Shown here: in pieces, positions 6,918 through 14,807 of the stretch
Position numbering within the stretch: position 1 is the stretch's first letter
Layout of the letters: every line of letters begins with the position of its first letter
NCBI GenBank assembly: GCA_039936115.1
Contig: JBDTIZ010000274.1
Location: 1 to 15,758, forward strand
From: DATIJJ01 sp039936115
GTDB lineage: Bacteria; Pseudomonadota; Gammaproteobacteria; DSM-16500
DNA: 15,758 nucleotides
Direction of reading: 5' to 3'
The notes under the pieces: generated by a model
Database searches by the model: none
Told to the model about the DNA's origin: nothing
The model's input: only the letters and a program-made list of their open reading frames with translations
Translations under genes and position numbers: made by a program

Positions 6918-9335
6918 GTGAATAGTGCCGCTAGCTATGATTCATCGAACATTAAAGTTCTAAAAGGCTTAGATGCAGTGCGTAAGCGTCCAGGCATGTA
7001 CATTGGCGATACCGACGATGGCACTGGATTACACCATATGGTGTTTGAATTGGTCGATAATTCGATTGATGAGGCGCTTGCGGGCTTTTGCAACGCCATT
7101 CATGTCACCATTCATTCCGATGAAACCGTATCTGTTAAAGATAATGGTCGAGGCATTCCCGTCGATATTCATCCTGAAGAAGGTCGTTCTGCTGCGGAAG
7201 TTATCATGACTGTACTGCATTCCGGCGGTAAATTTGATAATGATTCGTATAAAATTTCTGGCGGACTTCACGGGGTGGGTGTTTCAGTTGTGAATGCACT
7301 ATCCGAACATCTGTATTTAACTATTCGTCTCAATGGCAAACTATACGAACAACATTATCAACACGGCGTGCCGCAGGCATCATTGGCCGCAGTAGGTGAA
7401 ACAACAGAGCGCGGGACTGAAGTTCGGTTTAAACCAAGCAAAGAAACATTTACTAATATCCATTTTTCATATGACATACTAGCTAAGCGCTTGAGAGAAC
7501 TATCATTTTTAAATTCAGGCATCCGAATTCACCTAGCGGACGAACGCACTGGGAAAAGTGATTTGTTTGAATATCACGGCGGTATCAAAGCCTTCGTTGA
7601 AGACTTAAATCGCAATAAAACACCTGTACATTCAAAGGTTTTCTATTTCTCAACCGAAAAAGATCGCATTACAGTCGAAGTTGCCATGCAATGGAACGAC
7701 TCATTTATTGAAAAAACCTTTTGTTTTACCAATAACATTCCACAAAAAGATGGCGGCACTCACTTGGCCGGTTTTCGCGGGGCTTTGACTCGGGTATTGA
7801 ATAATTATTTAGAAAAAGAAGGTTATCTAAAAAAAGATAAAATCACGACGACGGGTGAAGATTTCCGTGAAGGTTTAACTGCTGTTCTATCAGTCAAAAT
7901 GCCCGATCCTAAGTTTTCAGCTCAAACCAAAGATAAATTAGTCTCATCTGAGATTAAAGCTATTGTTGAATCAACGATGGCAGAGAAACTGCAGGAATTC
8001 TTATTGGAATTTCCACAAGATGCTAAAGCCATCGTGTCAAAAGTGATTGATGCAGCACGTGCTCGCGAAGCGGCTCGAAAAGCCCGTGACATGACGCGAC
8101 GTAAAGGCGCTTTAGATATGGCAGGTTTGCCGGGTAAATTAGCTGATTGCCAAGAAGAAGATCCCGCTAAATCCGAAGTATTTATCGTTGAGGGTGAGTC
8201 AGCAGGCGGTTCTGCTAAGCAAGGTAGAGATCGTAAACATCAAGCAATTTTGCCTCTAAAAGGCAAGATTTTGAATGTGGAGAAAGCGCGTTTTGATAAA
8301 ATGCTTTCCTCAGCAGAGGTTGTTGCTTTAATTACCGCATTAGGCTGCGGCATTGGACGGGAAGAATATAATCCCGATAAATTACGTTATCACAGCATCA
8401 TTATCATGACTGACGCTGACGTTGATGGTTCACACATTCGAACTTTGTTGCTGACATTTTTCTATCGTCAAATGCCAGAATTAATCGAACGCGGTCATAT
8501 TTACATCGCCCAACCACCTTTATTCAAATTGAGAAAAGGTAAGCAAGAACAATATCTCAAAGATGAAGAGGCGCTGGAATTATCCTTAGTGCAATCAGCG
8601 TTGGATAATGCTCAGCTGCATCTGGGGAACAATGGGCTACCCATTGCTGGCGTTCCGCTGGAGAAAATTTTGGTAGAATATTTGGCGGTTATCTCCACGA
8701 TTAACCGTTTATCGAGACTCTATCCTAAGCCTGTATTACAAGCGCTTATTTATGCACCTCCCTTGGATGAAGCTAAGCTTGCAGATAAGCAACTTGTTGA
8801 AAATACTGTAAAAGCATTAGCAGAAGCCTTACAAACTCAAGAAGATGCCCCAATTCATTATAGGTTTGAAGCGGTCGAAGATTTAGAAAAACATATTTGG
8901 TTGCCTAAAGTAAACGTCATGCATCATGGCGTAGAGCATAGTGTATTGATTAATAAAGATTTATTCATGTCGTCTGAATACCGCAAAATGACTGCACTCG
9001 GTGCAAAGCTACATGATTTGTTACAAGCAGGCGCTTATATTGAACGTAGCGAGAAACGCCAATCAGTCACGACATTTGCAGAAGCGGTCGAATGGTTGAT
9101 GTCAGAAGCTAAAAAAGGCCAAGTTATTCAGCGCTATAAAGGGTTGGGAGAAATGAATCCCGACCAGCTATGGGACACTACAATGAACCCTGAAACTCGA
9201 CGGTTATTGCAGGTAACAATCGAAGATGCTGTTTCGGCGGATCAAATCTTTACGACGTTAATGGGCGATCAAGTCGAACCTAGACGTGAATTTATTGAAG
9301 CTAATGCGTTGGAAGTGGTTAATCTGGACGTGTAA
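6918..9335 (+). CDS. gyrB: DNA gyrase subunit B
   Basis: ATPase subunit of DNA gyrase, which introduces negative supercoils together with GyrA. The 805-aa protein (E. coli 804) has a GHKL ATP site: N48 in ELVDNSIDEA, D75 in DNGRGIP and GGLHGVGVSVVNALS. The transducer domain follows (to about 390), then TOPRIM with the metal residues E425, D499 and D501. The roughly 165-residue insertion typical of gammaproteobacterial GyrB is at about 560-725. The tail QRYKGLGEMNPDQLW...EANALEVVNLDV is standard. Start is GTG 6918, 9 nt after GGGAG (6904-6908). The ATG at 6911 is out of frame and meets a stop at once. Residue 427, equivalent to E. coli Asp426 in the quinolone-resistance region, is Glu (VEGESAGG). 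The Lys447 equivalent (K448) is retained. Confidence 0.98.
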   Translation: MNSAASYDSSNIKVLKGLDAVRKRPGMYIGDTDDGTGLHHMVFELVDNSIDEALAGFCNAIHVTIHSDETVSVKDNGRGIPVDIHPEEGRSAAEVIMTVLHSGGKFDNDSYKISGGLHGVGVSVVNALSEHLYLTIRLNGKLYEQHYQHGVPQASLAAVGETTERGTEVRFKPSKETFTNIHFSYDILAKRLRELSFLNSGIRIHLADERTGKSDLFEYHGGIKAFVEDLNRNKTPVHSKVFYFSTEKDRITVEVAMQWNDSFIEKTFCFTNNIPQKDGGTHLAGFRGALTRVLNNYLEKEGYLKKDKITTTGEDFREGLTAVLSVKMPDPKFSAQTKDKLVSSEIKAIVESTMAEKLQEFLLEFPQDAKAIVSKVIDAARAREAARKARDMTRRKGALDMAGLPGKLADCQEEDPAKSEVFIVEGESAGGSAKQGRDRKHQAILPLKGKILNVEKARFDKMLSSAEVVALITALGCGIGREEYNPDKLRYHSIIIMTDADVDGSHIRTLLLTFFYRQMPELIERGHIYIAQPPLFKLRKGKQEQYLKDEEALELSLVQSALDNAQLHLGNNGLPIAGVPLEKILVEYLAVISTINRLSRLYPKPVLQALIYAPPLDEAKLADKQLVENTVKALAEALQTQEDAPIHYRFEAVEDLEKHIWLPKVNVMHHGVEHSVLINKDLFMSSEYRKMTALGAKLHDLLQAGAYIERSEKRQSVTTFAEAVEWLMSEAKKGQVIQRYKGLGEMNPDQLWDTTMNPETRRLLQVTIEDAVSADQIFTTLMGDQVEPRREFIEANALEVVNLDV

Positions 9336-9437
9336 TTTATTCATTTAACTAGGGTTTTTTTCTCGGTTCCCTACCCCACGTTTTTGCCATGCAGGGTAAA
9401 CCTATGTGTTTGCCCTGCGGCCTTGAAGGGCGAGTCC

Positions 9438-9464
9438 GTCATTGCGAGCGCGAGCGAAGCAACA
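9438..9464. repeat. GTCATTGCGAGCG...CGAAGCAA palindromic repeat
   Basis: GTCATTGCGAGCGCGAGCGAAGCAA resembles a common intergenic palindromic sequence of many proteobacteria in which TTGC and GCAA frame a GAGCG/CGAAGC core. Only one copy is seen in the window. The identification rests on resemblance to that known class. Confidence 0.5.
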
Positions 9465-9469
9465 ATGCA

Positions 9470-9487
9470 GGTGACATAGGTGACATA
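9470..9487. repeat. 9-bp perfect tandem duplication
   Basis: GGTGACATA occurs at 9470-9478 and again at 9479-9487 directly after the palindromic repeat. This may be a simple slippage product. Confidence 0.6.
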
Positions 9488-9677
9488 TATGAGAAAGTAT
9501 GAAAAGCCCCCATTTTCCTATCAAGCCCGCAGGCAGACCACATAGGTTTGCCCTAAAGCTCATTTAACCCACACTAGATCGCCGTCATACCTTAATCAGC
9601 ACAAAATTCAAGCATACTCATTTATAACACCTTAATAAATTAACAAAATTTTTTAGTACATCTTTTGCTGCATAAGA

Positions 9678-9689
9678 TATAATTATAAT
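9678..9689 (+). promoter_or_regulatory. Candidate promoter (tandem -10 hexamers) for the pilus operon
   Basis: Two TATAAT hexamers abut at 9678-9683 and 9684-9689 within an AT-rich tract about 50 bp upstream of the ATPase start. No good -35 is present at 16-18 bp (AGTACA or TCTTTT), so expression may need an activator or rely on the perfect -10. Inferred from sequence only. Confidence 0.45.
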
Positions 9690-9740
9690 AGTGCATTGTA
9701 TTTTTATGCTTGCTCTGGTTTTTTGCTATGAGAGGCGAAA

Positions 9741-11339
9741 ATGTCTGAAATAATTACATCTGCTGCTGAAACGGCTAACAAAGACTCTATGAGTTTGTTA
9801 GAACAATTTGCTGCTGCTACGCTCACGAAAGTGATAACCAGCCAAGCTGATCTTGATACGAAAGACCGAGTCATGGAAGAAATGATGTCTTGGTGTAAGG
9901 ATCAAAGCAATATTGTTGTTTTAAGAAGCGCTACTATCTTATCAAGTGATCCAACGGCACGTACCGTTCAAAATTGTAAATCTTTAATGTTAAGCAAAGG
10001 TATTCACCCCGGCCAAGTGTTTGCAACGACATCGTCTTTTATCAAGTTGTTGTTAGCGAGCGGGCAGGAAGTTGACGCAATCAAAAAACATAAAGGCGAA
10101 ACCAGCGCTACGTTTAGTGACCAACAACGGCATTTGCGCGATTTAGTGATGGAAGCTGTGCAACAAAATGTGAGTGATATACATATTCAAGTGAGACAAA
10201 CGTATACTAAAATTCGCATGCGCCAACATGGCGAATTACGTGTTTATGCAGAATGGTCAGAAAAATTAGGCAGAGAATTAGCATCTGTTGCGTTCAATAA
10301 AGAAACAGATCACGCGACGTCACACTTTAATCCATTAGTTCCCCAAGATGCTTCAATGCCATTAAAAATAAATGGCAGAGACATTCGTTTGCGTTTGGCA
10401 AGTGTGCCAGCGCATGGCGGGTTTGATATGGTCATGCGTATTTTAGCGACGGGCGAAGATCGTATCCAAACATTGGAAGAGCTAGGTTACACAGCAAAAC
10501 AAGTTGAAATTATTAAGATGGCACTGAAGTTACCCTTTGGTGCAATCATTGTCGCAGGACCAACAGGTTCTGGTAAAACGACTACATTAGCCGCGTGTAT
10601 GGAAATGGTTGAGCACACACAAAAACTTTATTCTATTGAAGATCCTGTTGAAAAAGTTGTTGAAGATGCAACACAAGTTCCCGTGAATACTGAAAAAGAA
10701 GACAGAAGTTTTGCAAGCATGGGACGTGCTGCGTTACGTATGGATCCTGACGTCATTATTTTAGGTGAAATGCGCGATGAAGATACGGCGCATGTGATGA
10801 TCCGCGCATCAATAACAGGTCACTTAGTGCTGACGACTCTCCATACCAATCGTGCGACAGCGATTATTACCCGATTAGTAGATATGGGAATTTCTCCCGT
10901 TATGTTAAGCGATAGCAGCGTATTACGCTGTTTATTATGCCAACGTTTAGTGCCAAAAGTCTGTCCTAACTGTGCAGTGCCATTGAGATCCTCTCTTAAA
11001 CATCACGCTTTCATTCCTGATTGGGAAGCGGTTTTAGGCAAAGAAGTTATTGATAGTGCACGCGCACGTGGGCCTGGTTGTCAAAGTTGTTACGGAACCG
11101 CAGTCGGTGGAAGAACGGTTGTTGCCGAAGTGGTTTGGGTTGATGAAGAAGGTCGTCAATATATTCAAAAATGCGATACCTTAAATTGGGAAAAATATCT
11201 GATAGAGCACGGATGGGTGGATTTTCTAGGTCGTGCAATTGAGCTCATTAAAGACGGAACATGCGATCCATTCGATGCAGAAAAAGTGGTGGGCCCAATT
11301 AACCCAACGACTAAAGCATCTGTGTATCAATACCAATAA
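9741..11339 (+). CDS. Type IVb pilus assembly ATPase (GspE/PilB superfamily, R64 PilQ/TcpT-like)
   Basis: Cytoplasmic hexameric secretion ATPase that powers pilus polymerisation at the inner membrane. The 532-aa product has an N-terminal region (1-130) of no clear motif, then the T2SE core: Walker A GPTGSGKTTT (273-282), Asp box YSIEDPVE (297-304), Walker B DVIILGEMRDEDTA (337-350) and His box TGHLVLTTLHTN (359-370). A tetracysteine cluster typical of the PilB/GspE zinc-binding loop follows at C408, C411, C447 and C450. ATG 9741 has AGAGG at 9731-9735, 5 nt away. The platform-protein gene begins 40 bp downstream. The match is to the type IVb/R64 lineage mainly through its neighbours; from this protein alone PilB, GspE or PilQ would all be possible names. 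Confidence 0.92.
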   Translation: MSEIITSAAETANKDSMSLLEQFAAATLTKVITSQADLDTKDRVMEEMMSWCKDQSNIVVLRSATILSSDPTARTVQNCKSLMLSKGIHPGQVFATTSSFIKLLLASGQEVDAIKKHKGETSATFSDQQRHLRDLVMEAVQQNVSDIHIQVRQTYTKIRMRQHGELRVYAEWSEKLGRELASVAFNKETDHATSHFNPLVPQDASMPLKINGRDIRLRLASVPAHGGFDMVMRILATGEDRIQTLEELGYTAKQVEIIKMALKLPFGAIIVAGPTGSGKTTTLAACMEMVEHTQKLYSIEDPVEKVVEDATQVPVNTEKEDRSFASMGRAALRMDPDVIILGEMRDEDTAHVMIRASITGHLVLTTLHTNRATAIITRLVDMGISPVMLSDSSVLRCLLCQRLVPKVCPNCAVPLRSSLKHHAFIPDWEAVLGKEVIDSARARGPGCQSCYGTAVGGRTVVAEVVWVDEEGRQYIQKCDTLNWEKYLIEHGWVDFLGRAIELIKDGTCDPFDAEKVVGPINPTTKASVYQYQ

Positions 11340-11379
11340 CGGTAATGTTGTTTAAAGATTTTTTTTAGAGAGAATCATC

Positions 11380-12450
11380 ATGCCTGACATGCCGGAAATG
11401 AAAGACGTAAGAATGTATGGCGATAAAATCGTACAGGGTTTTAGACGGTTTCAGTTTGGAACAAAAAAACAACTCGCATTTCTTGAAGATTTTTATTTGT
11501 TAATTAACGATGGTATCCCTGCAAATCGCGCCATAGAAATGATTGCTCAATCAACGACTGGTATGACAAGAGACGTTGCTTTATCAATTTCGCAAAAAAT
11601 TTCAGAAGGCCAAACATTAGCTGAAGGTATGAAGGATTGGTTCGGCATTAACATCGTTGAAATTATTCGTGTGGGTGAAGAAGGCGGCGCATTAGTGCAG
11701 ACCCTAGCTTCTGCTATCAAAACATTAGGACAACAAAGTGGTGCAATTGGCGCTGTTATCAGTGCTGTTTCTTATCCTATTTTAGTTATTGTCATTGCAT
11801 GCAGCATTATTGTTTATTTAAGTAATACCGTATTTATTCAGTTTGCTGAGATAAAACCAATAGATCAATGGCCAGAAGCGGGACGTGATTTTCTGACGAC
11901 TGCTTCAATTATAGAAAATTGGTGGTGGCTGGTTTTGATCGCGATAGTATTTATTATTATTATTACGAAAAGAGTGTTAAGCAATTACGTGGGCGATCTT
12001 AGACCTTTATTAGATAGATTTCCTCCGTTTAATCTTTATCGTCGATTTGCATCAGCGCGGTTAATGGAAACATTAGGTTTGTTGGTGGCGAATGGTGTCG
12101 TATTCAAAAATGCAATTAAAGTTATGCAATATCAAGCAAATCCCTACATGGCATCTCATTTAGTCACAATGGAACATTTGCTCGCCATGGGACGCGGAAG
12201 TGTGGCGGATGTTTTAACAACCGGTTTAATTGATGACAAAGATATTTTACGTTTACGTGTGATGGCGGAAGTAAAAGGATTTGAGCATGGCTTAGTGCGA
12301 ATGGGTGTGCATGGCGCCGAACAAAGTACAAAAACATTGGCATTAATTGCTAAAATCTTCGGCGGAATGTTGCTTGCAGTAGGCGCTCTATTAATTCTAG
12401 TTATTATAAAAGGCATTTATCTTACTGGGATGGCGATGGGTGCTGCATAA
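11380..12450 (+). CDS. Type IVb pilus inner-membrane platform protein (GspF/PilC superfamily, R64 PilR/TcpE-like)
   Basis: Polytopic membrane protein thought to couple the assembly ATPase to pilin subunits. The 356-aa sequence has two T2SF-like helical repeats. The first is at about 30-125 (AFLEDFYLLINDGIPANRAI, IRVGEEGGAL) and the second at about 225-325 (LMETLGLLVANGVVFKNAI). Hydrophobic segments lie at about 127-150, 181-198 and 326-348, the three-helix layout expected for the family. The EGG motif after the first repeat is characteristic. It starts 40 bp after the ATPase with an AGAGAGA ribosome binding site. A prepilin gene starts 12 bp after its stop, so the genes are almost certainly cotranscribed. 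Confidence 0.9.
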   Translation: MPDMPEMKDVRMYGDKIVQGFRRFQFGTKKQLAFLEDFYLLINDGIPANRAIEMIAQSTTGMTRDVALSISQKISEGQTLAEGMKDWFGINIVEIIRVGEEGGALVQTLASAIKTLGQQSGAIGAVISAVSYPILVIVIACSIIVYLSNTVFIQFAEIKPIDQWPEAGRDFLTTASIIENWWWLVLIAIVFIIIITKRVLSNYVGDLRPLLDRFPPFNLYRRFASARLMETLGLLVANGVVFKNAIKVMQYQANPYMASHLVTMEHLLAMGRGSVADVLTTGLIDDKDILRLRVMAEVKGFEHGLVRMGVHGAEQSTKTLALIAKIFGGMLLAVGALLILVIIKGIYLTGMAMGAA

Positions 12451-12462
12451 AACGAGGTGGGT

Positions 12463-13401
12463 GTGATTCGACGTAAGCAAAACGGCGCGACCTTAATAGA
12501 ATTGATATTGGTTTTTGCAATTGCCGCAAGCATAGTGGTTTTCGGTATAAATCAATATTTGACGTTTCGTTTTCAATTGAGCGAAAGACAAATCGCAAGC
12601 AATGTCGATCAATTGTTTCAAGGGATGGCACATTATTATCAAGCGAATTGCAGACAGCACCTGGATGCAGCCGGTAATGCTGCAACGGGACAAGGAGCGT
12701 TGGATCCAACAGTAAGTGATGCATCGGGTACAAAATTAATTTATCCATTGAGTATTAGTGCGGATTTGTTGGCGCCAGAATTTCTTGTTAAAAGTTGGCA
12801 GCCATTAAATCTTTTAGTGGATAATGGAGCGACGGATCAAGGTTATTTTGCGCAGTTTAATCGCACACAATCGGGCGGACAGGATCCTGTGATGAGTGTA
12901 TTTGCATGCTCTGGCATTGGAAATCCACCATCCTGTTCGACAGCGGGTTCGTCGGGAGTTGCATCGGGTGGTTTGCCTTTAGATCCTACTCAAACAGCAC
13001 CTCCTAATCCAAGTCCTAATCCTGCTTTGCAAACAAAAGTGGTTGTCTGGCGACTTCAGGTTGCGGTAAAACTGTTGCCGACGTTGACAACAACGCAATG
13101 GACGCAAATAAAAAATGATTTGAATGCACTGTGCGAATCGAGCTTATCGGGTAGTGAAGTTTTTAGTTGTGATTCATCACCTAGTGCAGGTGGCTACATC
13201 GTATTTGAACGCGCAGCTAGTTTTATTTCTCCAAACATTACTTCTCCTTTATGGTTATCGGGGGCGTATACAAAAGAATTTAATCAGCAATATACGAATG
13301 ATGGAATGGCTGCATTGAGCGGCGTTCCAAACGAAACAAAAGATCCAAGCGGCGTCGCAAATCCTTGGTATAATACGCAAAATTATTTATGTGGTGAATA
13401 A
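12463..13401 (+). CDS. Large class IV prepilin (putative minor or alternative pilin) 1
   Basis: Secreted pilin-like protein of 312 aa. The N-terminus is MIRRKQNG followed by ATLIELILVFAIAASIVVFG. This is a prepilin-peptidase site with Gly(-1), Glu at mature position 5 and a long hydrophobic helix; the mature first residue would be Ala instead of the usual Phe/Met. I choose GTG 12463 because GAGG (12454-12457) sits 5 nt upstream. GTG 12457 in the same frame overlaps that site. After the helix come six cysteines, a Pro/Asn-rich linker (DPTQTAPPNPSPNPAL) and a C-terminus ending in a Cys (NYLCGE). It is about twice the length of common major pilins. Its position after the platform gene corresponds to R64 pilS, but the length suggests a minor, tip or modified pilin. 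The function of the C-terminal part is not recognised. Confidence 0.85.
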   Translation: MIRRKQNGATLIELILVFAIAASIVVFGINQYLTFRFQLSERQIASNVDQLFQGMAHYYQANCRQHLDAAGNAATGQGALDPTVSDASGTKLIYPLSISADLLAPEFLVKSWQPLNLLVDNGATDQGYFAQFNRTQSGGQDPVMSVFACSGIGNPPSCSTAGSSGVASGGLPLDPTQTAPPNPSPNPALQTKVVVWRLQVAVKLLPTLTTTQWTQIKNDLNALCESSLSGSEVFSCDSSPSAGGYIVFERAASFISPNITSPLWLSGAYTKEFNQQYTNDGMAALSGVPNETKDPSGVANPWYNTQNYLCGE

Positions 13402-13405
13402 ACTT

Positions 13406-14560
13406 ATGAATGATAACACGCAACGAAAAGCACGAGGTTTCACCTTACTAGAAATGTTATTGGTGATCGCCATAGCCAGTTCTATTGTTGTTTTGATGCT
13501 GAATTACACCACACAAAAATCGGATGAATTGCGACGCGATAAAACCGTGCTGCAAATGCAACAACTGCTGAATGCTTCCATGAGTTTCTACGTGAATAAT
13601 TCATTTTGGCCAATGAAAAACGCGACGATAAGTGCGCAAGGTTGTGGAACAAACGCTTGGAGTGATTTCAGTTTGCTACAACCTGGTTATCTACCGAACT
13701 CTTTTGCGAATAATCCTTATGCGAATGGATATCAAATTAATTGTAATGGAATGAATGGAGCAGCTCTTGGCGGTTTTTATGGGATCACACAAGTGGATAA
13801 GCCAGCGAATGCGGCAATTATAGCGGGGCGATTACCATTAGCATTTGTGACAGATACGAATACACCGGGTAATCCGCCGACGCAATCTGCAACCTGCCAA
13901 GCATCGCCAACAGCGGCAGGTTGCGTTTATGTGGTTTCAACCGTTAGCATTCCAGGTCAAAATTTAAATAATGCGCGCTCGGTTAATTTTGCGGGTGTCT
14001 ATAGCAACGGCGCATGTGTGCCGGCACCGAATTGTCCTCCAAATATGAAGCCAGCTATTATGGTTACACCGACAGCTGTTGCAGGCGTGACTAATAATAC
14101 TTCCGGGGATTTAGTCTGTACTGATCCGACAGATCCAGCAACGTGTACAACAATTAAAACGTATCCGTTAAACAGTTTTAGCGCATTTGCTAGAGGTGTT
14201 GATATCGCCACTGGAGTGCCGGCTACTTCGACGGGCGGATCGGGTGCTCCAATTAGCGCATCTCCGTTAGATTGCGCAGTGTTGAATACATCCACTGCTG
14301 TTGCATGTGATTTTGGATCTAATACAATTGCTTCGGCTGAGGCACTAGGAACTAGTTACTGGCGAGTGTGTCTTGTTGTGTTTACAGAAAATGGCGAAGC
14401 TTATCCAGTTGGTCCTACGCCTCCCAGTAATGCGGTTGCGCAAGGAAAATTAATTGGTTCTATTATGGCAATCACGCGCTGTGTTCCAAACATGGGATCA
14501 GAAAGTCCAGGCGGTTCACCTATCACAGTGTGGACACCTAATGCGAGTTATCTGCCGTGA
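13406..14560 (+). CDS. Large Cys-rich class IV prepilin 2
   Basis: Pilin-like protein of 384 aa. MNDNTQRKARG precedes FTLLEMLLVIAIASSIVVLML: a textbook prepilin cleavage site with mature Phe1 and Glu5. ATG 13406 has GGTGA 8 nt upstream. An upstream in-frame GTG at 13391 would overlap the previous gene and give a poorer leader. Residues around 68-110 (NSFWPMKN, LLQPGYLPNSFANNPYANGY) resemble the alpha/beta-loop region of GspG-like pseudopilins and pilins. The rest is low-complexity, Ser/Thr/Pro/Ala-rich and contains 12 cysteines, suggesting an extended, disulphide-stapled exported domain. It may correspond to a tip adhesin such as R64 PilV, but there are no shufflon repeats or recombinase nearby. 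Probably cotranscribed with the preceding gene (4-bp gap). Confidence 0.87.
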   Translation: MNDNTQRKARGFTLLEMLLVIAIASSIVVLMLNYTTQKSDELRRDKTVLQMQQLLNASMSFYVNNSFWPMKNATISAQGCGTNAWSDFSLLQPGYLPNSFANNPYANGYQINCNGMNGAALGGFYGITQVDKPANAAIIAGRLPLAFVTDTNTPGNPPTQSATCQASPTAAGCVYVVSTVSIPGQNLNNARSVNFAGVYSNGACVPAPNCPPNMKPAIMVTPTAVAGVTNNTSGDLVCTDPTDPATCTTIKTYPLNSFSAFARGVDIATGVPATSTGGSGAPISASPLDCAVLNTSTAVACDFGSNTIASAEALGTSYWRVCLVVFTENGEAYPVGPTPPSNAVAQGKLIGSIMAITRCVPNMGSESPGGSPITVWTPNASYLP

Positions 14561-14594
14561 GGAAGAATTTTTCTGCGATGCTGTTTTTGTAAAA

Positions 14595-14623
14595 CTGTCA
14601 TTCTCGTCTTCGCGGAATGACAG
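14595..14623. repeat. CTGTCATTC...GAATGACAG palindromic repeat
   Basis: CTGTCATTC (14595-14603) pairs exactly with GAATGACAG (14615-14623) around an 11-nt loop. It matches the style of TCATTCC/GGAATGA intergenic repeats of proteobacteria. It lies 35 bp after the second prepilin stop. There is no T-run behind it, so termination is doubtful, though it could protect the 3' end of the upstream mRNA. Confidence 0.6.
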
Positions 14624-14710
14624 GACATTGCAAAAGCAAATACGTGTTCATCTTCAGCAAACCAAATTATCGCAAACAATACTTGCTGTTTTGAGTTTTT
14701 AAAGAAGTTC

Positions 14711-14751
14711 TTGTAAGAATACTTACAAAGTGTTAATAAATCTCTTATACT
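14711..14751 (+). promoter_or_regulatory. Candidate promoter with overlapping palindromic operator
   Basis: TTGTAAG (14711-14717) and CTTACAA (14722-14728) form a perfect 7-bp inverted repeat with a 4-nt spacer. The second half (TTACAA 14723-14728) sits 17 bp before TATACT (14746-14751), a fair -10. A dimeric regulator bound to the palindrome would cover the -35 region. Transcription would start about 50 nt before the TcpQ-like gene. Inferred only; the -35 itself matches the consensus poorly. Confidence 0.4.
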
Positions 14752-14807
14752 TAGTGATTAGTTTTTGGAGTTACTGAGATAGGCATACGGTTTAATGGAG
14801 TATTGCA

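Larger units (their letters stand above)
9391..9554. repeat. Degenerate inverted repeat of the AACCTATGTG/GGGCGAACC family
   Basis: GCAGGGTAAAC (9391-9401) pairs with GTTTGCCCTGC (9408-9418), with one G-U, around a 6-nt loop. In addition AGGGTAAACCTATGTG (9393-9408) is inversely repeated, with one mismatch, as CACATAGGTTTGCCCT at 9539-9554. This mirrors the layout of the 5653-5753 element with a longer interior. The core resembles AGGGCGAACCTGTGTG there, so both appear to be copies of one dispersed family. Confidence 0.6.
9336..9740. other. Repeat-rich 405-bp spacer between gyrB and the pilus locus
   Basis: No supportable gene is present. The left part holds a hairpin (9391-9418), a GTCATTGCGAGCG-type repeat (9438-9464), a 9-bp tandem duplication (9470-9487) and a second arm of the hairpin family (9539-9554). 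The right part (about 9600-9700) is strongly AT-rich and carries the candidate promoter for the pilus genes. No clear rho-independent terminator for gyrB is visible. Confidence 0.7.
14561..14807. other. Intergenic region with palindromic repeat and promoter
   Basis: This 247-bp spacer separates the prepilin genes from the secretin pair. It holds the hairpin at 14595-14623 and the candidate promoter/operator at 14711-14751. No gene is seen. Confidence 0.6.

Noticed and set aside
9389..9502. 37-codon plus-strand ORF after gyrB
   Set aside because: It is made of the intergenic palindromic repeats, has no ribosome binding site, and its Cys/Arg-rich translation is typical of spurious repeat ORFs.
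12422..12748. 108-codon minus-strand ORF over the platform/prepilin junction
   Set aside because: It is antisense to two well-supported genes with clear motifs and has no recognisable features of its own.
14595..14623. Hairpin after the second prepilin as a rho-independent terminator
   Set aside because: The stem is only 9 bp, the loop is 11 nt and no T-run follows; it fits a dispersed palindromic repeat better.
13406..14807. Shufflon at the end of the second prepilin, as in R64 pilV
   Set aside because: No inverted 19-bp-type recombination repeats, alternative C-terminal segments or recombinase gene are present.
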